This document shows, in pieces, positions 13,080-26,200 of a stretch of DNA of 64,000 nucleotides (positions are counted from its first letter, which is position 1; every line of letters starts with the position of its first letter). The notes beneath the pieces are model-generated. The model saw nothing but the letters and a program-made list of their open reading frames with translations, had not been told where the DNA came from and ran no database searches. The position numbers were made by a program, and so were the translations under genes. The stretch comes from Vanessa cardui (taxonomy: Eukaryota > Arthropoda > Insecta > Lepidoptera > Nymphalidae): assembly GCF_905220365.1 (NCBI RefSeq), contig NC_061154.1:15934001-15998000 (forward strand). Direction: 5' to 3'.

Positions 13080-13247
13080 CAGCATATGTACAAGGCGTAG
13101 ACTGAAAAGCAGCCTAGCTGAGACTACGACCTTTTCACCAAATCATCAAATATCATATTGTCAACTCTTTTTTTTATGGTTTTGTACCTTAATTTTGTCT
13201 TTGTTTCTTCTCGGTGAATAAAGTTACTTATTATTATTATTATTATG
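13080..13247 (+). mobile_element. probable LINE 3' tail ending in (TTA)n
   Basis: A moderately GC block (AAAGCAGCCTAGCTGAGACT) leads to CGGTGAATAAAGTTACTTA and an ATT microsatellite. Such an end is typical of LINE tails. No coding frame remains. Confidence 0.4.
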
Positions 13248-14061
13248 TGCAATCTGTATGGGGTTCTTATAAAACATTTTCGTTCCTCAGGATTCGACCT
13301 GCTTGATAAATGCGCAATAATCCCTTCTTCAGTTACTTCGGTTTCGCTTTACTCGCATTTTTTTTAAAGATATTTAAAACTTCCATGATTCACCTTTTTT
13401 CTAAATACCAAGTTTTATTCGGCCGGAAATAAACAATAGCGCGTTTTTTAAGGCTTTTTCTGCTCGCTCGCTGTTTTCTCAACTGATACGACTTTGGAAT
13501 ATTCTATAAAAGAGCCTACTGATTCCTTAAAGACCAAGCAAGTCCTGAGTTTTGCATATGTTCTTGGATAATGAGAGTTGGGTAGAATCACTTTGAGACC
13601 ACTGGTAGCTTGCCATATGTATGTTATTCATTAGAAAAAGATAACAATAAACGATTAAAACTTTCAACGACGTTCCAAACTCTGGATATGCCGAAAAAAT
13701 ATCGTGTTTTATTTGTACCCTAGGTATACTGGCGTATGTGATGTACTCAGATGAACTTATGCACAATGTAAAGGCATATTAATGTATCTTTAATTGTAAT
13801 ATGTTAAAACTAATAAAAACCTGATATTCAGCGCTATACGAGTGTAATGTTCAGTTTTCAGTATACCAGTGTGGTTATTATTAACTCACTCGACAGTAAT
13901 TATCCTGCGGTTCGACATACCTAGGTGTGTATATGATCAATAGCTACACAACGGTAACTAGCGGAAATCGAAACCGTATCGAGCATCGTGAAGGCGGGTT
14001 CATTGACCGCTGCACATTATCCAAAAACTTATCTAACCTAAGGAAATTTATAAATATGTTA

Positions 14062-14243
14062 TAAATGTAATGAAGTAACTCTTTCTGTCTATCTGTCTGT
14101 CTGTTGCGCTTTCACTACAAAACTGATAACCGAATTTTATGAAATTTGGTATGAAACAAGTTTGAGCTCCAAGGAAGGACATTTTTGCCAAGTACATGAC
14201 AACCAAACCCCAAAAATGCGTGTGAAACCTTGGGTGACAACTA
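14062..14243 (-). repeat. family D dispersed repeat, partial
   Basis: In reverse orientation it holds the TCTATCTGTCTGTCTG run, CGAATTTTATGAAATTTGGT, and a GTGACAACTAGTA terminus. These match the copies at 31.0 and 40.3 kb. Confidence 0.6.
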
Positions 14244-14606
14244 GTATCCTATAATGCAAAGTAAAAACAAAAATAAAGACCATATATACTGGTAAGCAGG
14301 TACTTACCAGAATCTTATTACTTTAATATTCTGTTGTTATTGTACCAACGTAGATTACAAAACATACTTATTGTAATACATAACCAGACTCTTAATTTCC
14401 CTTGCAAAATATCGCTGTAGGAAATATTGCCACTATAACCGTCTACCGTTCCGCACAACCAAGAATTGCACTAATACTTTTAGAATAAGCCTAGCAATCC
14501 GCTATTATACAATAGGTACTAAATATGCTACAGACTTTTTTCAACTACGTCATCGCATTAGAAACTTCTAAAATAATCATTTATCTTAAAGATTCAAGCA
14601 TATATA

Positions 14607-14813
14607 GGGGACAGACAGCTTTTTTTTTTGTGTGAAGTATTGCTGTTGGCCCTACTGGCCTTTACAGCGTCACCGGTCTTTCGGGCGAGAACTAATGTCC
14701 CCTGCCCTAAGGTTGAGCGCGGGGCTCGAAATTAAATTTAAAGTTCGTCCTGAGGGTGTCTCCTATGAGATCGCACCTCGGCTCAGAACGAAATAGGTGG
14801 GGGGACAGACAGC
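14607..14813 (-). mobile_element. retroposed insert with 13-bp target duplication
   Basis: GGGGACAGACAGC occurs at 14607-14619 and again at 14801-14813. Between them lies a 181-bp insert that begins with a T-run. It is therefore a - strand retroposon with a poly(A) end, body GTAAAGGCCAGTAGGGCCAA. It is probably a SINE or LINE 3' end. It lies wholly outside genes. Confidence 0.75.
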
Positions 14814-15654
14814 GGTAAGCGACCTTGTTTCATAGTATGAGTGGGTTGTTAGAAAGGAGGGGTTAAACATTGTTCAATTATCGCGCCCAAAGCTCTTACC
14901 TAATTAATTTATTTGGTTAACGATACAACTATAATGGTCCATGCCTTGCACTCGTTTATAAATTGTCACAGGTAACTATTTTAGGTTACGATAATTATAG
15001 TCTAGAAACTGTTTTATTATTAACATACTGGATTCGATTACGATGTTTTGTAAGAAATCGGATACATATGAGCTAATACAAATAATAGTTGATTACGTGT
15101 TACGTTTTTCGTAAATAATATTCATTGTAATTAGATCTGTAGGTCCATTTCTCACCCACAACTAATATAATTTTTCATTTGTTTTAATGGATGTATATAT
15201 AAATATAATTAATAATATATTTAAATCAGTTATTAAAACTTTACCTGAGTTGGAAGACAAAACTCAGGACTAATAATTCTTTATTTTATTATAAATGAAT
15301 GTTCTATAGTATTTAAAGGTAATTTTAATAAATAAAAAAATGTCTATTATGAGATAACAACATCAGTGTGATTTATTCTTACCTTTTTTCCAACTCTTCG
15401 AGTCCATTAAAAAATTAAATGGGGTTAATAAATGTCGGTCAGTTTGTAAACAGCCTTATGTGCAACGAGTCACATGTTTGTCCACGCTCGTCAGCGGCTA
15501 CCGATTCATAATACTCAGGATAATGCGTGTCTGAATCGCGACCATCAATAAGCGATGACATAGATATTTACTTTTGCGCCACTGGAGACAATAGAAGCTT
15601 GTTGATGTATTCTTTGGAAATATTTGCCTGTACTCGTATTGGCTCGTATCAGCC

Positions 15655-15873
15655 AGGTCCATTGCGCAGCGTCACGGTAGCATGCGAAAGCGATCCCGTG
15701 GCGTCCGCCGACAGACAAAGAGGGGTAACCTCTGGTTTTGTAGAGGGTAAACCCGGTGTTCTTGAGCTCGGCGTCCAGGGTTCCGGGGAGTCCCACACAC
15801 CCCCCCACTTTCCATCACGTGGGGGAAGCGCGTAATGCGTTTTTCAGCGAGAAAAAAAAGGTCCATTGCGCAG
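15655..15873 (+). mobile_element. retroposed insert with 15-bp target duplication
   Basis: AGGTCCATTGCGCAG flanks a 189-bp GC-rich insert (15670-15858) ending in GCGAG and eight A residues. The insert contains CACTTTCCATCACGTGGGGG and GCGCGTAATGCG. The poly(A) and perfect duplication show a fairly recent + strand retroposition. Overlapping open frames on both strands come from its GC content and are not genes. Confidence 0.8.
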
Positions 15874-16369
15874 AACTTTAAGAAGCAAAAGCTTGAGATA
15901 AGAAAGATTTCATATCACAAGTCAATTTATTTTTTTCCTTGTAATCAAGATAGTGAGAGAGATAGAAGGATTTATTAATTTTCTACATCTCAAATCCTTT
16001 AACCTGGAACATCATTTTTATGAAAGATGAGGAAGAACGTTGTAATTTGAATATTCGAATAGGTATGTCTTGAAATAGATTCCGTGACATTGTGGAATAC
16101 TGCAATCACAAATAAAGTTGTATTTATGTAATACGAGTATGTAAACAAATGCTTAAATCGCTTTAACCAAATATGATGAGTTATGCTTTTGTGTTTGTCA
16201 AATAACCGCATCGAATGCCATATTATATTTGTAATTACATCATATACCTTCGTATAACATTAGCTGTTGCATGACTTTGCTCGCGTGGTAGTTAAATATT
16301 TACAAATTGGCATAAAACATTACGTTTATTATCTATTCATTTTCGATCAATATTTCAAAATATAGTTTC

Positions 16370-16690
16370 ATATTTCGAAATTAAAAGAGAACTGAGATTC
16401 ATAGAAACTCTCAACCCTTATTACTCTCTTAGAAGTAGATTATGTAGAAACTTTTAACTACTTAAAACAGTGTCTCAAAAATAAAGTTTCATGATTTAAG
16501 CTTAAAAAATGACTTTCTTCCATACAAACTTTCAACCTCCATTTTCCTCGGGCATAGAAAAGTCTATTCAATAAAACGATCCTACTCACTAAATTTCATG
16601 GTCCTAACTTTAATAGTTTCCGCTTGGTGATGACGCATCAGTCAGTCAGTCAGTCAGTCAGTCAGTCAGGACAAGTTATTTTATAAGTTT
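16370..16690 (+). repeat. old repeat with (TCAG)n tract
   Basis: A TCAG tetranucleotide tract of about eight units (16641-16670) follows a block (AATTTCATGGTCCTAAC) that resembles a transposon remnant seen elsewhere in Lepidoptera. Confidence 0.45.
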
Positions 16691-16856
16691 GACTAATAAT
16701 TATAAATTGAATATTGCGTATAGCATTTATGATAATTATATTACTCAACTAAATATGTAGGCCTACGAATTTGCTTTCAAAGGGATACTGTATGTCATCA
16801 TTATAGGAAATTGTCTGGTTTAATTTAATTGATTTGTATTGCTTTGTACTAAACTC

Positions 16857-17065
16857 AAACTCAAATAACTTTATTCAATGTAGAAGCATTACACTTTTTT
16901 TATTGATGGTCAAATTAAACACTACCTCCGGTTCGGAAAAAGGAACACCCTGATCTGAGAAGAACCGGCGAAAGAAACTCAGCGGGTTCTTTTTTTTGGG
17001 TAAATAATTAAACACATAGTATGTGAATAGAAACAGCCAGGCGACGATCGTTTCGTTCCCAATAC
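16857..17065 (-). mobile_element. LINE 3' end fragment (family L)
   Basis: ACTTTATTCAATGTAGAAGC, then ACCTCCGGTTCGGAA and GCGAAAGAAACTCAGCGGG, form the antisense 3'UTR of the same LINE family as at 4.3 and 19.4 kb. Only about 200 bp is present. Confidence 0.75.
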
Positions 17066-19380
17066 TAGTATTGCTAGTTTTACATCTTAATTGATGGTTA
17101 TAGATTTAATCCGACTGCTAGTTAAAATCGATTAAACATCAGTGAATGGGTTGGAGAAGTTTTCAGTTGAAGGTCAGCTCGCTTCCGCACGATGCGGCAA
17201 CGTACTCCGATGCTTGCTCTCACTGATGTTGCGTATGTCGGTCCTCATGTCTTATCTATCTTATCTCGATTGAAGATCGAAAATTTTACGATCGCATACT
17301 GTCAATCGAAGGTGGGACAAAACTAGATATCTTTGGACAGTATATTCTTGTAGGGATTAATAATTAAAATTAAAAAATATGCCAATTGTCAATTTAATGG
17401 TTTTAGGCCGTGATAACTAGACATAGATGAGTGTAAAGTATAGTTTATATATATGCATAATGCACGTATGCATAATTATTAACATCAGCTATTTACATAA
17501 ACTTTTAAGGTCCCATAGTCGAATTACTTTAAGAACTTACGTCATTTAATACACGTAAAATTTGTCATTATTGTCTTATGTCTCAAATCCTTACTTCGTA
17601 TGATATCATACAAATAATTAATCTTCCATAAGACGAATTCATTAACTTAATGCATTTTTTTGCATTTAAAATAATTGATTTAAATAGTTGCTTCTATGTT
17701 TCTTCTCTGTTCGTCTATTTAGAACCTATATTCGGAACTAATGGAAGCTTTACCTTAACATTGACTTATAGCATTTGTGTGATGTCTCTTGTGTAAAGTT
17801 ATAAAGTTATATGCAGGCAAGTTAACCTAGAATAGTCCGAGAATTCTTAGTAACAATTGTTAATTTAAAAATGTTTACCTAAAGATCAAATGTTTTGACT
17901 TCGTAATCCCAACGTGGCTCTTACTGCAATATTGATTATCTCGATAATAAAGCGTAGTGTTAGAGAATATTGTCGTAAAATTGTATAATTAAATTTATCA
18001 TTATTAACGTAGTGTCGTGTCTGAAAATTGTTAAGTCTTTAAATTATACGATATTGTTAGTATATCAGTAATTTAATACCGTTTAAAAATCTTTCAACTT
18101 TCAAGAAACTACAATGTTGATTTTACCGAACACTTGCAAAGGCGATACATTATATAATAATAATTCATATATTTAATTTATTAATAATATTCTTTGGTTA
18201 TAAAGATGTAAATAGAAAATAAAAAGTGGTTACAAATTCCCACGAGTTGCAGTTTAACATTCGTACGTTATAATAAATCACTCATTTTTCGGTTCTTATA
18301 TTTAAAATCACTCATCATTAGCACAAACAAAAGTATGTTTTTTATTACGGCAGCAATCGTCATTTTGTATTTAATAACATATAACACAAAGATTTCGTCA
18401 AGGACGCTTATAAATCGCTGTATAATACCTATATCAATTGCCTTATTACAAAAGCAAATGGTTGAAATTCAATTGTTTCTCATGGCTATATTTCGCGCGC
18501 TAATGTTATTATGTAAGTGAAAAAAACACTCGAGATGTATAAATCTCAGAACTCACTTGTCTTAGATGGACAAGGAGAATAAAATTAATTTGAAATGTAA
18601 ATAAGCAAGTTTAAGAAAAAAAGAATACGTTGTTTAAATACAAACGTAATGACTATTACAATTGAAAGCCAGATATGTTTAGAGATCTTGGTGTGTTGAA
18701 CACGTGACGTGACCGTAGGTTGCGGAATCAAACCCGGCGAACGAAGATTTCATGTAAATTTGCGTTCATGAAGATGTCGTTAGGATTGTGCCTCAAGTGC
18801 CGAATAAAATTCTGCCCGACAGAACTCCAAGGCAGCTAATCTTCTCGGGATAGAAGGCCAACAGCGAAACAATAATTATGGACTTCGAATTTCATTTACT
18901 ACTTAAAATAAAAAAAGACAGGGCTAGATATAATTTTTCATCACTAAAATAATAATAATAAGTTTCGAACTACATTCAATTTCTAGTTGATTATGAAAAG
19001 TACCCTCAACGATGTATGTAGAGGAATAAATTTGAGCTAATTTTGTATTAAAAATTTTTAGATACTTTTTTACAACGTATATTAAACTTTTATATTATCT
19101 GTAGAGATCGGAAAAAATCTAAGCTATGTATGTTTATATATCAAACTTGTATAAGATGAGCGTAAAGCGATACGTTCCTTCACCTTAACGAGAGTCTCGT
19201 CCAGCTGAGCTACGTTTACAGGCTCGTTAGGTTACGGTACTCTTTTTTCTAGTGTTCCGTATTTAAAAATACTCTGAAACGGACTCAATATAATAATTTT
19301 TATATTTTCGTCTTCGGTTTTGGTGATCCAGTGCTATATTACATTTTATATGCTTAGTATATTTCAGTTACTTTCACAGT
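17066..19380. other. AT-rich DNA, no supported gene
   Basis: No coding or repeat signal I can name. CACGTG with an adjoining TGACGTGA word lies at 18701-18713. Confidence 0.5.
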
Positions 19381-19381
19381 A

Positions 19382-19985
19382 TAATGTCACACGGTATTGT
19401 GCTGTGGGGCAACGCAGTCGCTATCCATACTATATTTGTGCTGGAGAAGAGGGCTATTCGCGCAATCTATAACCTAGGAGCTAAAGAATCATTAATTGAC
19501 TTTTGCTTCTCAATATATATTCTGCAATGTTATGTATGTACGAAAAAATATTAATGATTTTATGAGAAAATGTGACACTCATAACATTGGTACGAGGAAC
19601 TCCTACTCCTGTTCCTCGACTGCATGGAGTCAGTAACTCCTTTGTGGGGCAATATATACGATTTTACGACAGGATCCCAGAAAGCGTTCAAAATGCCTCT
19701 GTTGCAAAAATTAAAAAAAAATGATTAAGGAACGCTTGTGTGCAAAAGGCACAATACAATTGATGAGATTATGATCGATAGTACACCTTGGGAATGAAAC
19801 GATCGCCTCCTGGCTATTTCGTTTCATATTAAATGGTTCATATAATATATGAGACAAAAAAAACCGTTGAGTTTCTTTCGCCAGTTCTTCTCAGGTCAGG
19901 GTATTTTCTTTTCCGAAGCGGTGGTACTGTTTCAATTGACCATCAATAGGAAAGTGTAATACTTCAATATTGAATAAACAGCTGT
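19382..19985 (+). pseudogene. 5'-truncated LINE: reverse-transcriptase C-terminal remnant plus 3'UTR (family L)
   Basis: The frame reads IMSHGIVLWGNAVAIHTIFV then LEKRAIRAIYNLGAKES. This is the conserved post-reverse-transcriptase segment and is closely related to SIMSYGMLLWGNAAEIEV in the 41.8-kb element. The frame then breaks. The 3'UTR carries GTTTCTTTCGCCAGTTCTTC and ends near TATTGAATAAA. It is a non-functional copy. Confidence 0.75.
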
Positions 19986-20485
19986 GTCCTATACAATTAT
20001 GTTACAGATTTAAAACTTCCACAGATTGTTACGTGGTAATATACCAAATGAACATTTCCATATTAACGTGAAATTAAGCGGTCTAAGGTTAAACTCTCAA
20101 TAGGTGCACTTTCAAGGTCATATGAATCTGGATCTACCCGCTTTGGTTTTAGCCTCGGAATAATCTTAAAAATATATATATTTTTGGATGGTTTCATTGC
20201 GATACGATGGTCTTATACCTACAACGTATATGTCAGGTAGGGTACATGGTTACTTACCTCCCATTATAACACAAAGCCTGTGTGACCCCTTAGGCCTCCT
20301 ATATAACAAAATCCCTGGCTTCGTCTATGGTTGACTTAAATTAAGTCACTTCATTTCACAACCGCTACTAATTATGTATGCCCAAACAAAAATATATGTT
20401 GTTTAAGTATTTCCATGATATTTATTATATTGTTTGATATTTGTGCTGACGCGATACCTCGTTCCGACGCGAGCGCTCTACGTTG

Positions 20486-20655
20486 TCAGTCAATGTCAAG
20501 GCTGCGCCGGCGCAAGTCCGACGCTCGAACTGTGCTCTCCGCGTAAATAATCTCGCCTTGTATTAAAAACTATGAAAAATATCCAATTATAATTTAAATA
20601 GTATATTGTATTCACGTCATAAACAATGCGTTCATAATTAAATTGTGACAGTGAG
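20486..20655 (+). promoter_or_regulatory. candidate Inr+DPE core promoter and non-coding exon 1 of cyc
   Basis: A GC-richer island contains the arthropod initiator TCAGTC at 20486-20491 (A+1 at 20488). AGTCC lies at 20515-20519, exactly +28, and matches the downstream promoter element. There is no TATA box. A donor-like GTGAG|gtgagg ends a possible 5' exon at 20655. A 17-codon upstream ORF starts at the ATG about 6 nt after +1. If this exon joins exon A, the upstream frame is closed and the cyc start is the ATG at 23183. This is inference from motif spacing, with no transcript evidence. Confidence 0.4.
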
Positions 20656-22189
20656 GTGAGGTTAATGCATTTTTTGTATTCGAATTATGAAAACAGTTGT
20701 TATTCACCTATTATGTATATTACACAATAATGATGTAGCGTCCGTATTCTTTACTTGGTGAAGTCGTATATATACATTTTTTGTTTATGTTTTGATGTAA
20801 CCTTATTTCATTTCTTTTCTGGTATATACGCCTTTACTTGTCAATTTTATTTTCAATTTTAGTCATATTATAATATTTTTTTTGTCTCGCTTATATAAAA
20901 GGTTTATCATCGTAGGATAAAAAAAAAGATTTTTAATTATGTTTAATTATAGTTGATTATTATGTAGGGGATATAATAGCCTTATTGGGCGCTTTTGTGG
21001 TGATAGCAATACTATTAAAGAAGGCAGTTACGAGAGCAATGTAAGTTTTAAACTGACCGACAGAACAGTCGTTGCATATATACATTTATAATAAAGTAAG
21101 TATATATTGAAAAATTTTCACCTATAAAATCTTTTCTTACGTTTTTCTGCAATCTGTGGGAGCGATTCGTGAAAAGGGCGGAAGTGGGTAAAAGAAAGCC
21201 CGCGAAGGGTGATTTGATTTGACCAATCAACACGATGTGTTAATGATAGAGGCTTCCATATTTGAAAATTTGTAATAATTATAACAATAGATTCAGTTTC
21301 GTTTTAATGACACAAATATGGCGTCGGTTGTGTTTTGTAACGTAATCCATCTGATAACATACAGAAATATGAACCGGACCAGCAGCTTTACCCGTGCGAA
21401 ATTTAAAAAAAAACTTTAGTGCCAATTTACCCCGTCGAGGGGTAAATTATGTATTTTCTCGAGCTTCTATCTCTATCTTCATATAAATTAGTTCAGCGAT
21501 TTAAGCATGACGTGGTAGCAGAATAATTACGCATTTATAATATTAATAGAGATACAATGATTTGTGTGATATTACTTTGAAACTATCAAACAATTGCATC
21601 ATATAATTTATAATATATTTATACAGTTACTTATTTACTTAATACTTAAATAGTATTACTTAACATATTATTGTATCTTAGGAATTATATAACTTTTGAA
21701 GGTCGTAGGAAACTTGTAGCGAAGAAAACTTCGATTAACTTAAATACTGTTTATTTCATGGATATCTATTAGAATGTTACATATTCGGTTAGTGCCGCAG
21801 TTTCACTCTTTTTGTTAAGGAGTATATACCCATCCCGCTCTTGTACGGATGAAATTCATACAACGGTCTCCCTCTAATGTGATTGATGATTTGTGAAACC
21901 CTAAAGATGATTTTCCAAAAAAAAAAGTTGACGTGTTCTGAAATAAACCTATTTCGAATTTCAATTTTCTGGGATCTTTTTCTAAGTGCGGCAATAGTCC
22001 AGATTTAATGGTATGATTCACAAATGTTACCAAATTCTTGGTATTTAAAGTCCTAAGATCTATTCCATAGTCGTTTTAAAATAACAGCATGTAAACCGTC
22101 TCTTGTAAACCGTGTCTCGGAAAATACTTCCTAAAGAGAAGACTTATAACTCGAAACTTATTCAACCTTCCTACTCGTCGAATGTAGGA
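20656..22189. other. no supported gene; possible cyc intron 1
   Basis: AT-rich sequence. If the 20.49-kb promoter is real, this is intronic. Confidence 0.4.
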
Positions 22190-22375
22190 TTAACATTTGG
22201 CATAATTTCACCCTAAATAAGCCTTACAATGTTTTCCTTAACCGCTAAGCACGTGATTAATTGTAAACACAAATTAAACCAGAGACTTTTCCGTTTAGTA
22301 AGGCATACCTGCTTGTGGATGTCGTAATCTACGGTTAGGATTCATGCGTTACACTGACCATCTGGATTCCCATCG
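22190..22375 (-). mobile_element. ancient family S2 SINE
   Basis: The order of landmarks (ATGTTTTCCTTAACCGC, TTGTAAACACAAATTAA, CGGTTAGGATTCATGCGTT) matches the reverse complement of the S2 SINEs at 7.9 and 31.6 kb, with heavy divergence. It is the oldest S2 copy visible. Confidence 0.5.
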
Positions 22376-22429
22376 AATTGAAGTTCTTTAAAATTTCTTG
22401 ATGATGACGTATTTCCTGGGGTTTGAGCC

Positions 22430-22620
22430 AAGACGACCAATCTCAAGGGGGACTCGACCACACGTGTCATATTGTGCACAGGTGTGCGAAAATACAGGTG
22501 CTATATCCATTCACTCCCATAATCCAATTGGACGGCAAATCTTCTTGTTTTATTATTCCGACCGGGGGTTAAAATTGAAACCTCGGAATCTTCGTTCTTA
22601 CAAATAGCCAATGTACCAAC
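22430..22620 (+). repeat. retroposon remnant
   Basis: GTGTGCGAAAATACAGGTGC, then ATTCACTCCCATAATCC and GACGGCAAATC, resemble a LINE/SINE end common in Lepidoptera. Decayed, with no frame. Confidence 0.4.
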
Positions 22621-23094
22621 GAGGAAATCATACCTCAATATAATATGTATCTTAAATAAAAATAATTATTCGAATTGGGTAGGTAAAGAATAGCGAAATA
22701 TTAGTGCAACATATTTATTGTATAGGCGTATATAGAATAACATTTTATGTAATATTTTTAACGTTATTTAATTTGTAGCTGGAAAAGGTAGCTTGTCTTT
22801 TTCCTTTTAAAAGATTTTATATCGCTTTCCTTTAAAGTTTTGTTAGTTACGCGATTACTGATACTTTTAACAGTAACATATCTTCTTCTTGTGAAGTTAG
22901 TATTATTTTGTAAGTAATAAATATTTTCTTACATAAACTTATCTCAGTTAAAGGAAAGTTTAAAGTTTCATGTTGTTGTCATATAGGAGAAGTTATTATT
23001 GCATATGTAACTGAGTTAAGCTAAGATTTTATTTGTTGTGTCAAGATATCGTTTATATAATGTTTTGATTTTTAATACATAATTTCCATTGCAG

Positions 23095-23250
23095 GTCGAA
23101 CTCGAGCGCGGAGCCGGCCTTCGAGCTGACGGCAGGAGCGGGCGACGCCGGTGCGCCGCCGTGCGCGGAGACGGCTGGCGCGATGCTCGCCGTGCCGTCG
23201 CAGACGCATCTCGATGCGCACCAGAACTCGCGCAAGAGAAAGACTCAATA
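23095..23250 (+). CDS. cyc: cyc exon A, first recognised coding exon
   Basis: The exon follows a good acceptor (ttccattgcag) and ends TA|gtaaga in phase 2. It is strikingly GC-rich against an AT-rich background. It encodes a low-complexity Ala/Gly/Glu stretch, then MLAVPSQTHLDAHQ and a basic box NSRKRKTQ. The box aligns in position with the RKRK nuclear-localisation-like box near the N-terminus of BMAL1. The exon is open over its whole length in this frame. Translation could begin at the internal ATG at 23183 or in an upstream exon ending in phase 2. Confidence 0.8.
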
Positions 23251-26200
23251 GTAAGACAGTTTTGATTTAACTCTATTTATTTTAACGTCATATAAATCAA
23301 TGGAATATTGATTTTACAAATTTTTTTATTACATGAAAACATGCTGAGCCCAAACGAACAATTATCACGTTATTTAAATTGAATTTGTCATAAAATGGCT
23401 GACGACACTGTTTAATGTTTGCGACATCTTATTAGTAATTATCCTTATTTTGTCTTCCAACAATTCATTTAATATTCATTAAATTGTTTATGTACAAACT
23501 TTTGATATAATTTATATTCATGTCTTATGCATACAAGGTAGCTGTTGCAGTAAGAAATATTTTTTGTCATTTCGCAGCACAAGTCAAAATAGTATATAAT
23601 AATACTAGATGCAAACTGACTGGGAATAATAAATAAAATTAAACAAATACGGTCTATTCTTTAGTTTGCATATAACGTATAATTTTTTCATAAAGATTAA
23701 TCCATAATTTATTGTGGATAAGTTTCTATTGAGTCTACTATATAATAGCTCTGGACGAATTTATGATTTGAACGCACGAACACGCATTTTTTGAACGCAT
23801 CCATGTCATGCATAAACGTCAAACATGGCCGCCCCTTGAACTGTCATATCATTAAATTGCGATTTTATGCGGATATAATATGCTGTCCTCAAAAAAACAT
23901 TTTTGTAACAATTTTTTTAACGAAATTACTAATTAATGTAACATACACAATATGTCGGTATGACCCTTGTACTAGGACATAACATAAACAACCGGAGCTG
24001 CCATGTTGTATGCCAATGCCTATATAAATAAAATACCATTGAAAATCCAATTGAACCGAGTCAGCGCTCTTCCCTTCTCACATGTAATAAACATACATTA
24101 CTAAGAAATAATTAAAAACACTAAACTATTTTGACAAAAAAGAATTTTATTTTTTTATTAATAACTATCTTTACATAACGCGTTCAACATTATAATATTG
24201 CTTTGTACATCTTGAACTTACGTACAGTAAGTACAATGGACTATTACAATACTTTGTTACAAAGTTAGTATTTATTTCACACGATATTATTTGTGAAGCA
24301 ATTTCTTCATAAGGGATAACTAGTGATCCGAAGGCGAGACCTAACAATCCGCTAAGTGTTGGCTATTGTCTTGAAGTGTTTGCGATGGTTAGCTCAAACG
24401 TCGTGACGTGTACTCCGAGGGTCGATGGTTTTATAAGCGAATCCGGTATCGTTAATAACCGTGACCTCGAAAAGAAAATATGAAAAATCATAATTACGCG
24501 AGTATTTATCGAAAATTACCTTCAATATCAATTATAACGCACTGATACAACAAACTTTTTGCCGTGTATAGTGAGGTAGGAAATTGTAAATTTTAATGTA
24601 ATTTTTTTACCGTTTAATTAATTATTATAATTGTAAATGTATTTCTTTTTAAATTACATAACAAATGTGTATTTAAGATACAAAGATATTGTATACACTC
24701 GTATAACCTAAAACATTTGAAACAGTGTGAAGTTGTTCTATAGTAAATTTATGACCATACATGGTAAGACGTGTTCTGTAATATCTAACTGATACACATA
24801 GGTCAATTTTATATCCGAAGTAATTATATTTCGCAGTTAGGTACATCCGCTTCAAATACTGACTATTAACTTGGTTAGCGTGAATTTAATAGCCTTCTAT
24901 ACTTAAATCCCTAAGGTTTAAATACAATAGTATTCAATGTGCAAACCAAAACTCGTGTTGAAAAAACCGCGTAGGAATCTTGATAGAGGAATTCTCGAAG
25001 CTATCAAAATTCAACTGACAGCTGCGAGGTAGTTAATTTGTATGTCAATCAAATCCGCAGTTTGTGAAAACCCTGCGGCCTGATAGTTCAAACAATTTTT
25101 ACTTCCTAATGTATAGTATCTAGTAATAGAGTTAAGCCATTTAAAAAAATCCATGTGAAGCATATGTCGAAGAAAATAGAACAGTAGTAAACACAAAAAG
25201 TAAATAAATGGTTATTAATTTCGGGATATTTAACATGTTTTTTATTTTTGTTCGGTGGAGCTCGATATTTCGACATTATCTACGAATGTCTTGTTCACGA
25301 GACTTAACTTTAATAATTAAAATAACCATGCTAATTTAAAATCTTATATAAATAAATGGTATAATGAAATTAGTAAGAGAAAAAAGTATGTCACGAAAAT
25401 CGAAATAAAAATATAAGTAGCCTATCATTATTTAGTAGTAAGGGGTCTAATATGTAGGTACAATTGGTGACGTTTTTCGGCAAGAAAATTGTGGACGTGC
25501 AAAAAGTTACGCAGGCATTACACGTACCGGAAATGAGTTAAATATAAAGTTTAAACTTTTATCACGCAATCGTACACGTGCATTAAATAAAGGGGTGAAA
25601 AGTGATTCTATGCTTTCCTCAAAAGTTTAAATTTTCCTTAAGTAAATAAAAAAAATCAAAAACATGCACAAAGACTTTATTCAATGTAGTAAATTTTCAC
25701 ATAGAACTGACAAAAAATATATTAAAATAATTTGATTGCTTATTGAAACTTTTTGAGTCTTTCATATGCTGATCGCCCGCAAGGGTGTCAGGAAGAAGGG
25801 TTGATAAAAGAATTACTTTAGTTTTGCGGTGATTGTGATAAATTAAGCTAAGTGCAAATTCTTACAACTCAAAAATAGTCCACCTATTACATTATATAGG
25901 TAGTATGTAAATAGATCAAGATTGTACCATATAAAATGTATTTAATTCACAATATATAGTATAATGTTAATGTAACGTAATTAATTAAATATACTCATAA
26001 CAATTAGGCTTTAAATTAACGAATTATCATTGAAGCGAGTTGCGCCAACGTCCTCCTATTGGATGCACTTTTCTGCGTGCTTTGTCTAATTGATGGCATA
26101 ATTACAGAAATTGATCTGACATTGAATACTGAACACTAGACTATTTTTTTATCTCGGACTCAAAACTCCCTTCAGGTTGTTTTTAACACAGCACTAGTAA

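Noticed and set aside
15527..15835. 102-codon open frame
   Set aside because: Runs across the boundary of a GC-rich retroposon with a clear target duplication, so it is not a gene.
24020..24070. TATAAATA followed by GAGTCAGCGC as a promoter
   Set aside because: Spacing of about 40 nt is too long for TATA-Inr and no donor or ORF follows.
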